A stretch of DNA of 64,000 bases from Paenibacillus sp. JNUCC-31 (GTDB taxonomy: Bacteria > Bacillota > Bacilli > Paenibacillales > Paenibacillaceae), in the NCBI RefSeq assembly GCF_014844075.1, contig NZ_CP062165.1, positions 434,001-498,000 on the forward strand, in the 5' to 3' direction. Below are positions 9,363 through 17,572 of this stretch, piece by piece; position 1 is the stretch's first letter, and every line of letters begins with the position of its first letter. The notes below the pieces were generated by a model, which worked only from the letters and a program-made list of their open reading frames with translations, made no database searches and was not told the origin of the DNA. A program made the translations under genes and the position numbers.

Positions 9363-10355
9363 TTGACTTACTACTTGGGAATCGATGGGGGAGGAACAAA
9401 AACATATGCCCTGCTGACCGATGACTGCGGCAATGTGCTTGGCAAAGGCGTGGGCGGCAACGGTAATCACCAGATTGACCATGCATTGGCCGCGCAAAGC
9501 ATACGTAAAGCTGCAGAAGGCGCTCTGAACGAGGCAGGATTGCGGATTCATGAAATCTCGCATACCTTTTTCGGACTTGCAGGCGCAGATCGGGAGGCAG
9601 ATTACCGAATCCTGCATCCTCTGGTTCAGGATATCGGATTCACCCGGAATTACTCGATTGACTGTGACACGATGATCGGCCTGCGCGCAGGCACGAACCG
9701 ACCTTACGGGGTCGCACTGATCTGTGGCACAGGCACCAACGCCGCAGGCCGCAATCAGGCAGGACAACATGTACAGGTCGGCGGCTTTAATTATATGTAC
9801 GGAGATTTTGGCGGCGGCGGTTCCCTCAATATTGAGGTGTTCCGGTCCGTCATCCGTTCTTGGGACGGCCGTGAGCAGACAACGCTCCTTACTCCGCTGC
9901 TGCTGAACTTCCTTGGATATGACAGTGTCAGCGATATGTTCGATGACTTCCAGGATCATGGCAAGCATGTGCCTGTGCATGCAGCCAAACTGCTGTTTGA
10001 GGCTGCCGCAGAAGACGATGCTGTTGCTCTGGAAATTCTGAACCGTCAGGGTGTCGAGCTTGGCAAGTCAGCGTCTGCGGTTATCCATAAGCTTGGAATG
10101 GAAGAGGATAGATTTGACGTGGTATTGGCAGGGAGTCTGCTAACAAGGGGAGATCGCGGATGGATTCGCAATATGGTTGAACAGACCGTGGCTACCGTCG
10201 CTCCGAAGGCTACCATCGTCACTTTGGCCACTGAGCCAGTCGTCGGTGCCCTATGGTCTGCTATGGATGCGGACGGACATGCGGTAAGTCAGGATGTATA
10301 TGACAAAATGCGGGTCTTCTGCGACTTCGAACATATTAAGCTAACAACAAGATAA
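9363..10355 (+). CDS. BadF/BadG/BcrA-family sugar kinase (GlcNAc/GlcN kinase-like)
   Basis: A 330-residue ATPase of the ASKHA fold. It has the phosphate-1 motif YLGIDGGGTKTYALL at the N-terminus, the phosphate-2 motif LICGTGTNAAG near residue 120 and an adenosine-type motif VVLAGSLLTRG near 255. Relatives include N-acetylglucosamine kinase and glucosamine kinase. TTG start at 9363 with AGGAG eight bases upstream; 33 bases after the lacI stop, so co-transcribed. With an ABC importer upstream and a 6-phospho-glycosidase downstream, it could phosphorylate imported disaccharide or amino sugar (inference). The exact substrate cannot be read from sequence. Confidence 0.85.
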   Translation: MTYYLGIDGGGTKTYALLTDDCGNVLGKGVGGNGNHQIDHALAAQSIRKAAEGALNEAGLRIHEISHTFFGLAGADREADYRILHPLVQDIGFTRNYSIDCDTMIGLRAGTNRPYGVALICGTGTNAAGRNQAGQHVQVGGFNYMYGDFGGGGSLNIEVFRSVIRSWDGREQTTLLTPLLLNFLGYDSVSDMFDDFQDHGKHVPVHAAKLLFEAAAEDDAVALEILNRQGVELGKSASAVIHKLGMEEDRFDVVLAGSLLTRGDRGWIRNMVEQTVATVAPKATIVTLATEPVVGALWSAMDADGHAVSQDVYDKMRVFCDFEHIKLTTR

Positions 10356-10481
10356 ACCTCTATAAACACTGTCATCATCAAATGGCTTACCTGCATACTG
10401 ATCCTTTGGCTCCTCCTTATTCAAAACCTCTTGCGGGTTCATAAACCAATTACAATTCTCAAAAGAATGGAGTGCGGAAAA

Positions 10482-11807
10482 ATGGCAAATGAAACAGGAT
10501 TGAAAATAGCGGTAATCGGCGGTGGATCTTCTTATACTCCCGAACTCGTTGAGGGGTTTATCCTTCACCATGCCGAGCTTCCGGTACGTGAACTGTGGCT
10601 GGTCGATATTGAGCCGGGACAGCGCAAATTGAATATTGTCGGCAACTTGGCTAAGCGCATGGTGGAGAAGTCCGGACTTCCGATCGAAGTTCATTTGACA
10701 CTCGACCGCCGCGAAGCAATCCAAGGCGCAGACTTCGTCAGCACGCAAATGCGTGTCGGCATGCTCGAAGCCCGCAGCCTCGATGAATCCATCCCCCTGA
10801 AATACGGCGTGATCGGCCAGGAAACTACCGGTCCCGGAGGCATGATGAAGGCGCTGCGGACGATTCCGGTCCTGCTTGACATCTGCCGTGATATCGAAGA
10901 ACTCGCACCCGATGCTTGGCTGCTGAACTTTACGAATCCGGCGGGTATGGTCACAGAAGCCATTCTGAAGTATTCCAACGTAAAAAGCATTGGTCTCTGT
11001 AATGCGCCGATCGGCCTAATCAAGCAGACTTCGGCCAAATACGGCGTAGAAGCGAACCGCATCTATGCCGAGTTCGTCGGCCTGAACCATCTGCACTGGA
11101 TTACGCGCATTGATGTGAACGGAGAAGACAAACTGGATGAGATGCTGGCCGATACGGCCGGTTACAGCGCGAAGAACGTGCCTGCACGGGAATGGAACCC
11201 TGAATTTTTGCAATCCCTGCATGCTCTGCCTTCCTACTATCTGAAGTACTTTTATATGACCGATGAAATGCTCGAAGAGCAGCTCGAATCCTTACAAAAA
11301 GGCAGCAACCGTGCGGAAGTGGTTAAACGCGTCGAAGAAGAACTGTTTGAGCTTTATAATGATCTGGAGCTAAAGGATAAACCGAAGCAGCTGGAACAAC
11401 GCGGAGGCGCCTTTTATTCCGAAGCAGCCGTGAACCTAATGCGCTCACTCTACAACGGAACAAATGACATTCAGACGCTGAACGTTGCCAATCAAGGCAT
11501 CATTGACTTCCTGCCCGGCGATGCCAGCATTGAAGTCAATTGCGTGGTCACCCAAACCGGCCCACTGCCGCTGCCGCTGACCAAGATTCCTCCGATGGCC
11601 GTCGGACTGATCCATACGGTTAAGACCTATGAGCGACTCGCCATCGATGCTGCCGTGACTGGCGATCGCGGATTGGCCATACAGGCACTGGTCCATCACC
11701 CCTTGGTTCCTTCCGTCGATGTGGCGATCCAGATGCTGGATGAAATGCTCGAAGCCAACAAGGACTATTTGCCACAATTTTTTACTGAATCTGCAGCTAA
11801 TGCATGA
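10482..11807 (+). CDS. licH: GH4 6-phospho-beta-glucosidase (LicH/CelF-like)
   Basis: A 441-residue NAD- and divalent-metal-dependent glycosidase. The dinucleotide-binding motif KIAVIGGGSSYTPELVEG opens the protein. Family residues follow: TNPAGMVTEA, the metal-binding Cys in IGLCNAPIG (about residue 170) and His in GLNHLHW (about 200). The order of motifs matches B. subtilis LicH and E. coli CelF/ChbF, which cleave 6-phospho-cellobiose or 6-phospho-chitobiose-type sugars. I took the ATG at 10482 with GGAGTG upstream rather than an in-frame start 51 bases earlier. It needs a phosphorylated substrate, yet the importer here is not a PTS, so the neighbouring kinase may supply the phosphate. Confidence 0.92.
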   Translation: MANETGLKIAVIGGGSSYTPELVEGFILHHAELPVRELWLVDIEPGQRKLNIVGNLAKRMVEKSGLPIEVHLTLDRREAIQGADFVSTQMRVGMLEARSLDESIPLKYGVIGQETTGPGGMMKALRTIPVLLDICRDIEELAPDAWLLNFTNPAGMVTEAILKYSNVKSIGLCNAPIGLIKQTSAKYGVEANRIYAEFVGLNHLHWITRIDVNGEDKLDEMLADTAGYSAKNVPAREWNPEFLQSLHALPSYYLKYFYMTDEMLEEQLESLQKGSNRAEVVKRVEEELFELYNDLELKDKPKQLEQRGGAFYSEAAVNLMRSLYNGTNDIQTLNVANQGIIDFLPGDASIEVNCVVTQTGPLPLPLTKIPPMAVGLIHTVKTYERLAIDAAVTGDRGLAIQALVHHPLVPSVDVAIQMLDEMLEANKDYLPQFFTESAANA

Positions 11808-11871
11808 CTCGGCTATGATTCACTCTGCCTGATGTCGTAATAAAAACATGTATCGACGTACTTTCCAGAAA

Positions 11872-11914
11872 ACAAACTGCCATGTCCCAGGACTCCTGAG
11901 ATATGGCAGTTTGT
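11872..11914. terminator. Inverted repeat downstream of the GH4 gene
   Basis: A perfect 12-base stem, ACAAACTGCCAT at 11872-11883 against ATGGCAGTTTGT at 11903-11914. It follows the GH4 stop by about 65 bases and may end the importer-kinase-GH4 transcript. The 3-prime T-tract is short (TTTGTCGTTT). Confidence 0.5.
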
Positions 11915-11983
11915 CGTTTATAGGCACTTGCCATCTGTATCGCCTTGCTCAAATCAATCATCTGGTACTCCCCTAGCTCCATC

Positions 11984-12020
11984 CAAAAAAAGCAGGCAGG
12001 GATCCAATCCCCCTGCCTGC
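11984..12020 (-). terminator. Terminator of the GH8 gene
   Basis: On the minus strand GCAGGCAGGG and CCCTGCCTGC form a 10-base stem followed by seven T. It lies 32 bases after the GH8 stop. Confidence 0.85.
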
Positions 12021-12051
12021 TTGCAAATGAGCAATCAGATTCCAAGATTGC

Positions 12052-13281
12052 TTAGTATGTCCACCAGTTGCCGGACATTACAATCATGGAGAAAAGCTTG
12101 ATGCTGTCTTCATAGTAGCCTTCATTGGAGCTGCCAGCCGTTTTGGTCCAGACGGAATTCAGCCAGCTTTGGTTCGTGGACGAGGTCATGGCGCTGACAC
12201 CAAACGGTGCATAGAACGCGCCGCTGCCGCCGGAACCTGTAACAGTGCCGTTGAGTTTATACCCATCCTTGATGCTGCTAGGGTTGCCATTGACTTTGGC
12301 CGAGATCCAACTGTTCATTTGATTGAGCTGATTGAGCGCCCGGTTGTCGCCGGTCATCAGGTAATCCGTTGCGATCCGCCAAGGTGTTCGACACGAGTTG
12401 TAACCGTAGTTTCCGTCGTTTGCCCCTTCCAGAAAATCGGCTGAAGCCGGCTTGTACGTCGAACCCGACAAAACGACGAAGTCTGGAAGCAATCCGGTTG
12501 ATGAGCTGTAGCCGCTGTATAAGGAGTTGATGATGGTATAGGTTTTGTCGATCACATTTGTCCACCTGGTATCACCGGTTGCCTTCTGGAACGCCTTCAA
12601 ATGATTCAGCATAAAGTCCGATGGACGGGTAGCATTTTTGAACGTGTTGTCCGTTGCCCAGTCGCCAAGACGCAGCGTCCATTGGGACTGATTCACGTCA
12701 CTTTGCATAATGGCATTGATCATGTCCTTGCCTGCCTGAAGGTAGTTGATACTGCCGCTGCTACCCCACTGCTTGTCCGCAAGCAGAAGGGAATAAGCAA
12801 TGTCCATATCTCCATCCGTAGCCGAGTTGGCGCCTTCAATGTTCTGGAAGCTGCTGTTTTGTTTCCAAGCCATCAATTTCGAATTGATTTCGCTCGGATG
12901 AGCCTTATAATATTGATAAAGTCCGTCGAAATAGGTTTGCGCATTGCTGTCATAACCAGCCATTAGAACCGTTGCCATCATTCCGTATCCATGTGCCTCA
13001 GACACAGTATTCCCGTTGGGCTGATACTTCACATAATACTTGCCTGTGCCAGCTGTTTTCAGATAAGCCGATTTCCAGCTGTTCCATTTCGATTGAACAG
13101 AGCTGTCCATCGCGCTTTGGGAAACATTGCTCGGCTTGATCGAGCCGCTGGTATATGTCGTGTGCTGCGGAAATGGCTTATTCGGAGAGGCGAAAGCGAA
13201 TCCCGCCGGAATCAGAAGAAAAGCGAGACAACACATCGTAACAGCTTTGCTGCTAAACGAAAATCTCTTATTTTTTCTCAT
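12052..13281 (-). CDS. Secreted GH8 chitosanase / endo-beta-1,4-glucanase
   Basis: A 409-residue glycoside hydrolase family 8 enzyme with a Sec signal peptide (about residues 1-31, ending FAFA). The general acid Glu is in VSEAHGYGM (about residue 94), and the family signature ATDGDMDIAYSLLLADKQW follows. This subgroup resembles Bacillus K17-type chitosanases, which often also cut beta-1,4-glucan. There is no carbohydrate-binding or cell-wall-anchoring domain. AAAGGAGC lies 8 bases before the ATG. The promoter carries the same palindromic operator as the ABC importer, so enzyme and importer are probably induced together. Choice between chitosan and glucan is not certain. Confidence 0.93.
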   Translation of the reverse strand: MRKNKRFSFSSKAVTMCCLAFLLIPAGFAFASPNKPFPQHTTYTSGSIKPSNVSQSAMDSSVQSKWNSWKSAYLKTAGTGKYYVKYQPNGNTVSEAHGYGMMATVLMAGYDSNAQTYFDGLYQYYKAHPSEINSKLMAWKQNSSFQNIEGANSATDGDMDIAYSLLLADKQWGSSGSINYLQAGKDMINAIMQSDVNQSQWTLRLGDWATDNTFKNATRPSDFMLNHLKAFQKATGDTRWTNVIDKTYTIINSLYSGYSSSTGLLPDFVVLSGSTYKPASADFLEGANDGNYGYNSCRTPWRIATDYLMTGDNRALNQLNQMNSWISAKVNGNPSSIKDGYKLNGTVTGSGGSGAFYAPFGVSAMTSSTNQSWLNSVWTKTAGSSNEGYYEDSIKLFSMIVMSGNWWTY

Positions 13282-13331
13282 AAACTTACGCTCCTTTTAG
13301 ATCGAAATGGGTCTTGTCCATGACATAACCT

Positions 13332-13394
13332 TTAAGCCGATAATCCAGTACAGCATCCTGATGGTGAAACATTGTTTCGATATTCGCGAGACAT
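13332..13394 (-). CDS. Possible 20-residue leader peptide upstream of GH8
   Basis: A short open frame (starts MSREYRNN, contains GCC, ends GLSA then TAA) has an excellent ribosome binding site, GGGAGGTGAGC, just before its ATG. It lies between the operator and the GH8 start (51 bases upstream of that start). It could be a translated leader controlling GH8, or chance. It resembles no leader peptide that I know. Whether it is transcribed depends on which of the two candidate promoters is used. Confidence 0.35.
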   Translation of the reverse strand: MSREYRNNVSPSGCCTGLSA

Positions 13395-13411
13395 GCTCAC
13401 CTCCCTAGTAT

Positions 13412-13431
13412 AAGTTAAAGCGCTTTAACTT
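13412..13431. promoter_or_regulatory. Perfect LacI-type operator at the GH8 promoter
   Basis: Perfect palindrome: AAGTTAAAG, CG, CTTTAACTT plus flanking bases, identical in half-sites to the operator at 4850-4871. It is positioned 16 bases downstream of a candidate -10 box, the same arrangement as in the importer promoter. Confidence 0.8.
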
Positions 13432-13447
13432 TAAAACGCTTACATAT

Positions 13448-13476
13448 AGTTTAGTCTCTCCACCAATATTTGTAAA
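13448..13476 (-). promoter_or_regulatory. Candidate promoter of the GH8 gene
   Basis: On the minus strand TTTACA (13471-13476) and TAAACT (13448-13453) are 17 bases apart, with the operator just downstream. An alternative pair, TTTAAA (13430-13435) and TATACT (13407-13412), also 17 apart, would put the operator between the boxes but would cut off the leader-peptide ribosome site. I favour the first. Confidence 0.5.
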
Positions 13477-13646
13477 TAGATTTTATTGAGATTGAATCTA
13501 AAGTCCTGATTTGACATTCCCCATTTTTTATATGTGTGTTCTCCTGTTATATGCAGTAGTCGGATCACTCCGAAGTGTACGTCATCATAAAAAAACAAGA
13601 GGTTGCTATGTGAGCCGGATTGTTCCCCTTCATTCCGTCTCAATAG

Positions 13647-13674
13647 AAACCACCTTGGGTCGGTTTGTTTTTTT
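13647..13674 (+). terminator. Orphan plus-strand terminator
   Basis: AAACCACC pairs with GGT-GGTTT (one bulged C) around TTG and is followed by GTTTTTTT. The T-run is on the plus strand only, yet no plus-strand gene ends here, and pbuX approaches from the other side on the minus strand. It may end an unannotated small transcript from about 13500. Confidence 0.5.
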
Positions 13675-13704
13675 CAAATCTCATGCGTGTTTATGAAGAA
13701 GGGA

Positions 13705-15021
13705 TTACGTATGTGCTTCTTGTGCCTGTGTGGGCTGTAGGGGCAGACTCTCCTTTTTAAATCCGAGGTTAAAGAAGACATTGAGCAGGATGGCGCACAA
13801 ACTGCCTGTGATAATACCGTCGCTAACAATAATACGAATACTTTGGGGCAGTTGGGCAAACAGATCGGGCACAGCCGTGACGCCAAGACCAAGTGAAACC
13901 GAACAAGCAACGATCAATAGATTGGATTGCTTGCTGAAATCCACATTTTGCAGCATTTTAATCCCGGATGAGACCACCATGCCGAACAGAACAACCGTCG
14001 CCCCTCCAAGGACTACGCTTGGAATAATCGTTGCAAACGCGGCAACTTTGGGAATAAGTCCGAGAAAGATCAGGATGCCTCCAGCCGCGACAACCACATT
14101 GGTTGTTTTCACCTTGGAGAGCTGAACCAAACCAACATTCTGGGCAAATGTGTTGTAAGGAAAAGCATTGAATATGCCGCCAAGGACAAACGCCAGACCT
14201 TCTGCGCGATATCCCCGTGCCAGATCCTTTTCGTTGATCGGTTGATCACAGATTTTGCTAAGGGCCATAAATACACCTGTGGATTCGATAATAACAACTG
14301 TACCTACAATAATCATAGTAATGATTGGGCCAATTTCGAAGGTAGGCCATCCAAAGTAGAATGGCTGTGGCAAGTGGAACCAGGAGGCTTCCTGTACGGA
14401 ATTGAAATTCACTTTTCCCATGAGGGCAGCGACAAGGGTACCTACAATAATGCCGAGGAGAACGGCGAGAGATTTGACAAAACCACGAGCGTATCGATTC
14501 AGGATCAAAATGAAGAGTAACACCCCGAATGAGAGTGCTAAATTGTCCAGACTTCCGAAATTCTCGCTGTTAGCTCCACCTGCCATGTTTTTGATACCCG
14601 TTGGGATCAGTGCCAGACCAATAATAGTTACGACTGTACCAATCACAACGGGAGGGAACAATTTGACGATTTTGCTAAAGAAGACCGAACATATGACGAT
14701 AAATACCCCAGCCGCTATAATGGAACCATAAATGGCTGGAATCCCATACTGTGATCCAATCGCAATCATCGGTGTAACTGCAACAAATGAGCTTCCAAGT
14801 ACCGCCGGCAAGCCTATTCCCAAATACTTACCTTTTCGGGCCTGAAGCCATGTTGCGATACCACAGGTTAACAAGTCGATGGATACCAGATACGCCAACT
14901 GTTCTGCAGTCAGGTTCAGTGCCCTTCCCACAAGTAGCGGAACTAGGATCGCTCCGGCATACATCGCCAATACATGTTGAATTCCCAGCGAAAGAATCTT
15001 TATTCTCTTGGTTTCTCTCAT
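13705..15021 (-). CDS. pbuX: Xanthine permease (NCS2 family)
   Basis: A membrane protein of 438 residues with about 12-14 helices that imports xanthine (possibly uric acid). It opens with KILSLGIQHVLAMYAGAILVPLLVG and has the NCS2 hallmarks STGVFMAL (helix 8) and FNAFPYNTFAQNVGLVQLSKV (helix 10). Similarity to B. subtilis PbuX runs throughout. The ATG at 15021 has AGGGGG upstream; an in-frame ATG at 15051 lacks a ribosome site. I looked for a guanine riboswitch in the 290-base upstream region and did not see one; no other gene is visible there. Confidence 0.92.
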   Translation of the reverse strand: MRETKRIKILSLGIQHVLAMYAGAILVPLLVGRALNLTAEQLAYLVSIDLLTCGIATWLQARKGKYLGIGLPAVLGSSFVAVTPMIAIGSQYGIPAIYGSIIAAGVFIVICSVFFSKIVKLFPPVVIGTVVTIIGLALIPTGIKNMAGGANSENFGSLDNLALSFGVLLFILILNRYARGFVKSLAVLLGIIVGTLVAALMGKVNFNSVQEASWFHLPQPFYFGWPTFEIGPIITMIIVGTVVIIESTGVFMALSKICDQPINEKDLARGYRAEGLAFVLGGIFNAFPYNTFAQNVGLVQLSKVKTTNVVVAAGGILIFLGLIPKVAAFATIIPSVVLGGATVVLFGMVVSSGIKMLQNVDFSKQSNLLIVACSVSLGLGVTAVPDLFAQLPQSIRIIVSDGIITGSLCAILLNVFFNLGFKKESLPLQPTQAQEAHT

Positions 15022-15296
15022 TCTAATCTGCCCCCTGTAAATTGGAATCAACCTATCGCCGCAGAATCATGTTATGTTGATTCACATTATATAAACTATT
15101 GAGGGAAGTTCCATGATTCATGATGTAGAATTGTTTCAATACATAAATAGATTCAGTCTTTTTAGGCGCATTGTACAAAATAAACACATAACTCCATTCA
15201 TTCAATGTCAATTAAAGTGACAACAAAAGTTGAATAACGTTGCACATTTCCATACTTCTTCGCTAAGAATAATTACACGTCACCATTTAGTAGTAA

Positions 15297-16055
15297 AGAT
15301 TTCCTAATGATGTGAACGCAGGCAAATGGTATGCCGATGCGGTCCGGATCGCTAGTTCACTTGGCGTAGTTGGAGGCATATCCAGTACTGAGTTTGGCCC
15401 AGATCTCCCTATCACTCGCGGAGATATTGCCGTTATGGTTGTACGGACTTTCTCCAGCTCCATCCAATTTGAAGGCTCTGCCAAAACCTTTAAGGATGTC
15501 CCCAACTATTACGCAGCCTCGGCCATTGCAAAAGCAAGCCAAACAGGGATCGTTTCGGGTATGACGACCACCACGTTTCAACCATTTGCGAAAGCCACTC
15601 GCGCCCAATCGGTTGTCATGCTAGAGCGGGCTTTACGTTTGGAACAAACCCAGCTCCCTGATACAACTGAACTGATTACTCTGGCTCTCAGCGCAACCGA
15701 ACAGGAGATCAAGGCGATGTCTGAGCACAGCTACGATCAAGTGTCTGATACCTACGCTACATATTACACCGGTTATCAGCTCTCCTTTAATCTCACTTCA
15801 CTTGAAGATCTGACATCCGCTCTAGATGAGCAAACCCAGATGGATATTGAATGGATCTCCAAACCTGTTTTCTCCATTGTGGAGCGTTCCAATCAATATG
15901 CCATATTAGAAGCGAATGGCGGCAAGATTAAAACGAGCATCAATGCAGGTAAGGATATAAGTGAAGAAACTATTTCATTAGACGGATTGTATAAACTCAA
16001 GAAAATGAATGATAACACCTGGAAAATCTACGCGGTTTTACCTTATGAGGGATAA
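15297..16055 (+). pseudogene. 5-prime-truncated SLH-domain surface protein
   Basis: The frame opens directly after a stop (15294-15296) in the middle of an SLH repeat, at RFPNDVNAGKWYADAVRIASSLGVVGG (split here only by description). A second SLH repeat (TFKDVPNYYAASAIAKASQTGIVSG) and a third partial one end near residue 115, followed by about 130 residues of unknown domain (TYYTGYQLSFNL, KMNDNTWKIYAVLPYEG). SLH proteins bind secondary cell-wall polymers and need a signal peptide; none is present, and no ribosome site precedes the GTG at 15312. I read it as the surviving 3-prime part of a surface protein gene. Confidence 0.7.
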
Positions 16056-16073
16056 CCATTAGAAACACAGATA

Positions 16074-16116
16074 AATAACAAAAAGCACTGAACTGAGTTC
16101 AGTGCTTTTTGTTATT
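16074..16116. terminator. Bidirectional terminator
   Basis: A near-perfect 20-base stem (AATAACAAAAAGCACTGAAC against its complement) around a TGA loop, with A and T runs inside both arms. It serves the SLH remnant (plus) and the Dabb gene (minus). Confidence 0.9.
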
Positions 16117-16208
16117 TCGAATTTTAGTGGATTACAAATGAAATTCCTTAATACATCACTCTTTTGACGTTTTCTTTGCCCAATACAACTTTAGGTATAA
16201 CTAACCCC

Positions 16209-16520
16209 TCATCTTGAGGGGATCGGATAATCAGACACAATGACATTCTCCACCCAGCCATTCAGTGAAGCCACAAAAGCCTGATGAGCCGGATGCGGAC
16301 CATAATTACGCAAAGCTTCCTGATCTTCAAACGTCACTCTCAAACCAATTGTAAACCCCTGAATACGGTCCGTTTCTTCCGTTGTGTTGACGCCTGCAGT
16401 CAGATCAACAATTCCCGGAACTTGTTCCTGTAATGCAAGCAATTGATCCACAAACTCCTGTTGTTTGTCTGACGTGATTTTATCGTTAAATTTGAATACG
16501 ACCAAATGTTCAAACATCAT
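16209..16520 (-). CDS. Dabb (stress-responsive alpha/beta barrel) protein
   Basis: A 103-residue ferredoxin-like dimeric barrel protein. It opens FEHLVVFKFNDKIT and has the family pattern GLRVTFEDQEALRNYGPHPAHQAFV. The function of bacterial members is mostly unknown; some act as small enzymes or stress proteins. AGGAG lies ten bases before the ATG. It stands alone between two terminators. Confidence 0.85.
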   Translation of the reverse strand: MMFEHLVVFKFNDKITSDKQQEFVDQLLALQEQVPGIVDLTAGVNTTEETDRIQGFTIGLRVTFEDQEALRNYGPHPAHQAFVASLNGWVENVIVSDYPIPSR

Positions 16521-16626
16521 TGCAATCCAACTCCTCGTTTAATCTTCCTGTGATAATACCTCAGATTGTAATGTAATTTTTCAAATGTTTCAATCCGCAT
16601 ACCATCGAGCCGTATAATAAAATAAC

Positions 16627-16672
16627 AAAAAGGCACGTCCTAAGCCTGGCCATGGCTTGTAAAACGTACCTC
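16627..16672 (-). terminator. Terminator of the padR transcript
   Basis: On the minus strand AGGTACGT and ACGTGCCT form the outer stem, with AAGCC/GGCTT inside, followed by five T. It lies about 50 bases after the padR stop. Confidence 0.65.
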
Positions 16673-16720
16673 TTTGACACCTCTACTCCTAAACAAACCT
16701 CTTTGGGTTTAAATAAATAC

Positions 16721-17266
16721 TTACCCTTTTAACACTCTACTCTGAACATGATTCAGCAGCTTCTGAAGCCAGAGAATATCGCTCTGAATCGAGTGGTAGG
16801 CATGATCTCTCATTAACAACAGTGCATCTTTCAGATCCTCTTGCATTTCAATCTCCTGAGGCGTATGAAGATCGATATATTCCAGCTTCTTCTTCATCTT
16901 CTCAATAATATCCTCAATCAAATAAGCAATCTTCTGATTATCCACCTTATCCAGATGGACCAATGCAGCGTATAGGGACTGCACGTTGGTAAACTTCTGG
17001 AACACCTTGTATATGCTCTCTTCCAGGGACTGACGGCCCTTTTCGGTGATTCCATATGTCGTTTTGTCCGGTCGATTTTCAGTCTGGATCGTTTCTACCT
17101 TCTCGATCAGGCCCTTCTTCAGCAACACTTCAAAATTATAATATATGGTGCCCTCGGTAATCTTGGCATCCGTGTGATCCAGATGTTTACCAATTCGTTT
17201 TTTAATATCATAGGGATAATAATTCCCTTCACTTAGTGCACCGAGTATAAATATTTGAATCGACAT
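16721..17266 (-). CDS. PadR-family transcriptional regulator
   Basis: A 181-residue regulator with an N-terminal winged helix (MSIQIFILGALSEGNYYPYDI, then EGTIYYNFEVLLKKGLIEKVE and TTYGITEKGRQSLEE) and a C-terminal dimerisation helix bundle of the Vir_act_alpha_C type. GGGGG lies 7 bases before the ATG. PadR proteins usually repress a nearby target and are released by an aromatic or hydrophobic ligand. The divergent P450 gene (starts 306 bases away) is the likely target (inference). Confidence 0.88.
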   Translation of the reverse strand: MSIQIFILGALSEGNYYPYDIKKRIGKHLDHTDAKITEGTIYYNFEVLLKKGLIEKVETIQTENRPDKTTYGITEKGRQSLEESIYKVFQKFTNVQSLYAALVHLDKVDNQKIAYLIEDIIEKMKKKLEYIDLHTPQEIEMQEDLKDALLLMRDHAYHSIQSDILWLQKLLNHVQSRVLKG

Positions 17267-17337
17267 GTGACTGCCCCCATTCTGCTAATCCAAGGGTATA
17301 GCTTCTTTCTAATCGCCTACCCTCATATCTTTCTATT

Positions 17338-17505
17338 TTATATCATAACGGGCTGTTGTACAGGTTCCTGTACAGTATCGATCTGCTTGGCTTTTCTGAA
17401 ATGATGGATGGTTATATTGAACACAAAAGCTCCTGCCCCAACCAATGCAAGTCCAACTGCATATTGAACCGTCTTCCCGCCGCCAAAGAGAATATTATAA
17501 TTCAT
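17338..17505 (-). CDS. Small membrane protein upstream of padR
   Basis: A 55-residue frame starting MNYNILFGGGKTVQYAVG with one clear membrane helix (VGLALVGAGAFVFNI), a basic juxtamembrane segment (HHFRKAKQ) and a repetitive tail (VQEPVQQPV). It is co-oriented with padR and divergent from the P450. The ribosome site is weak, and the start lies at the edge of the P450 -35 box, so the call is tentative. A longer in-frame start at 17610 would run into the P450 gene and is unlikely. Confidence 0.4.
   Translation of the reverse strand: MNYNILFGGGKTVQYAVGLALVGAGAFVFNITIHHFRKAKQIDTVQEPVQQPVMI
17357..17374. promoter_or_regulatory. Perfect palindrome upstream of padR
   Basis: TGTACAGG and CCTGTACA flank TT. 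It lies about 90 bases upstream of the padR start, inside the 3-prime end of the small membrane frame. It could be a PadR autoregulatory operator, or simply reflect the VQEPVQ codons. Confidence 0.35.
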
Positions 17506-17510
17506 ATTAC

Positions 17511-17539
17511 TTGAATTAAAGTACTCTTCTTTGTTATAT
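17511..17539 (+). promoter_or_regulatory. Promoter of the P450 gene
   Basis: A -35 box TTGAAT (17511-17516) and a -10 box TTATAT (17534-17539) with a 17-base spacer. The ribosome site AAGGAGG follows at 17559-17565. Confidence 0.65.
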
Positions 17540-17572
17540 TTGTCAATGAGACCAACCAAGGAGGCGAAACGA

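Noticed and set aside
11797..12045. 82-codon minus-strand frame between GH4 and GH8
   Set aside because: It covers the terminator hairpins of both neighbours and has no ribosome site.
13440..13643. 67-codon minus-strand frame upstream of GH8
   Set aside because: It spans the GH8 promoter region and lacks a ribosome site; amino acid composition looks random.
15022..15296. Possible purine riboswitch upstream of pbuX
   Set aside because: I looked for the guanine-riboswitch core and paired loops and did not find them; the region is simply AT-rich.
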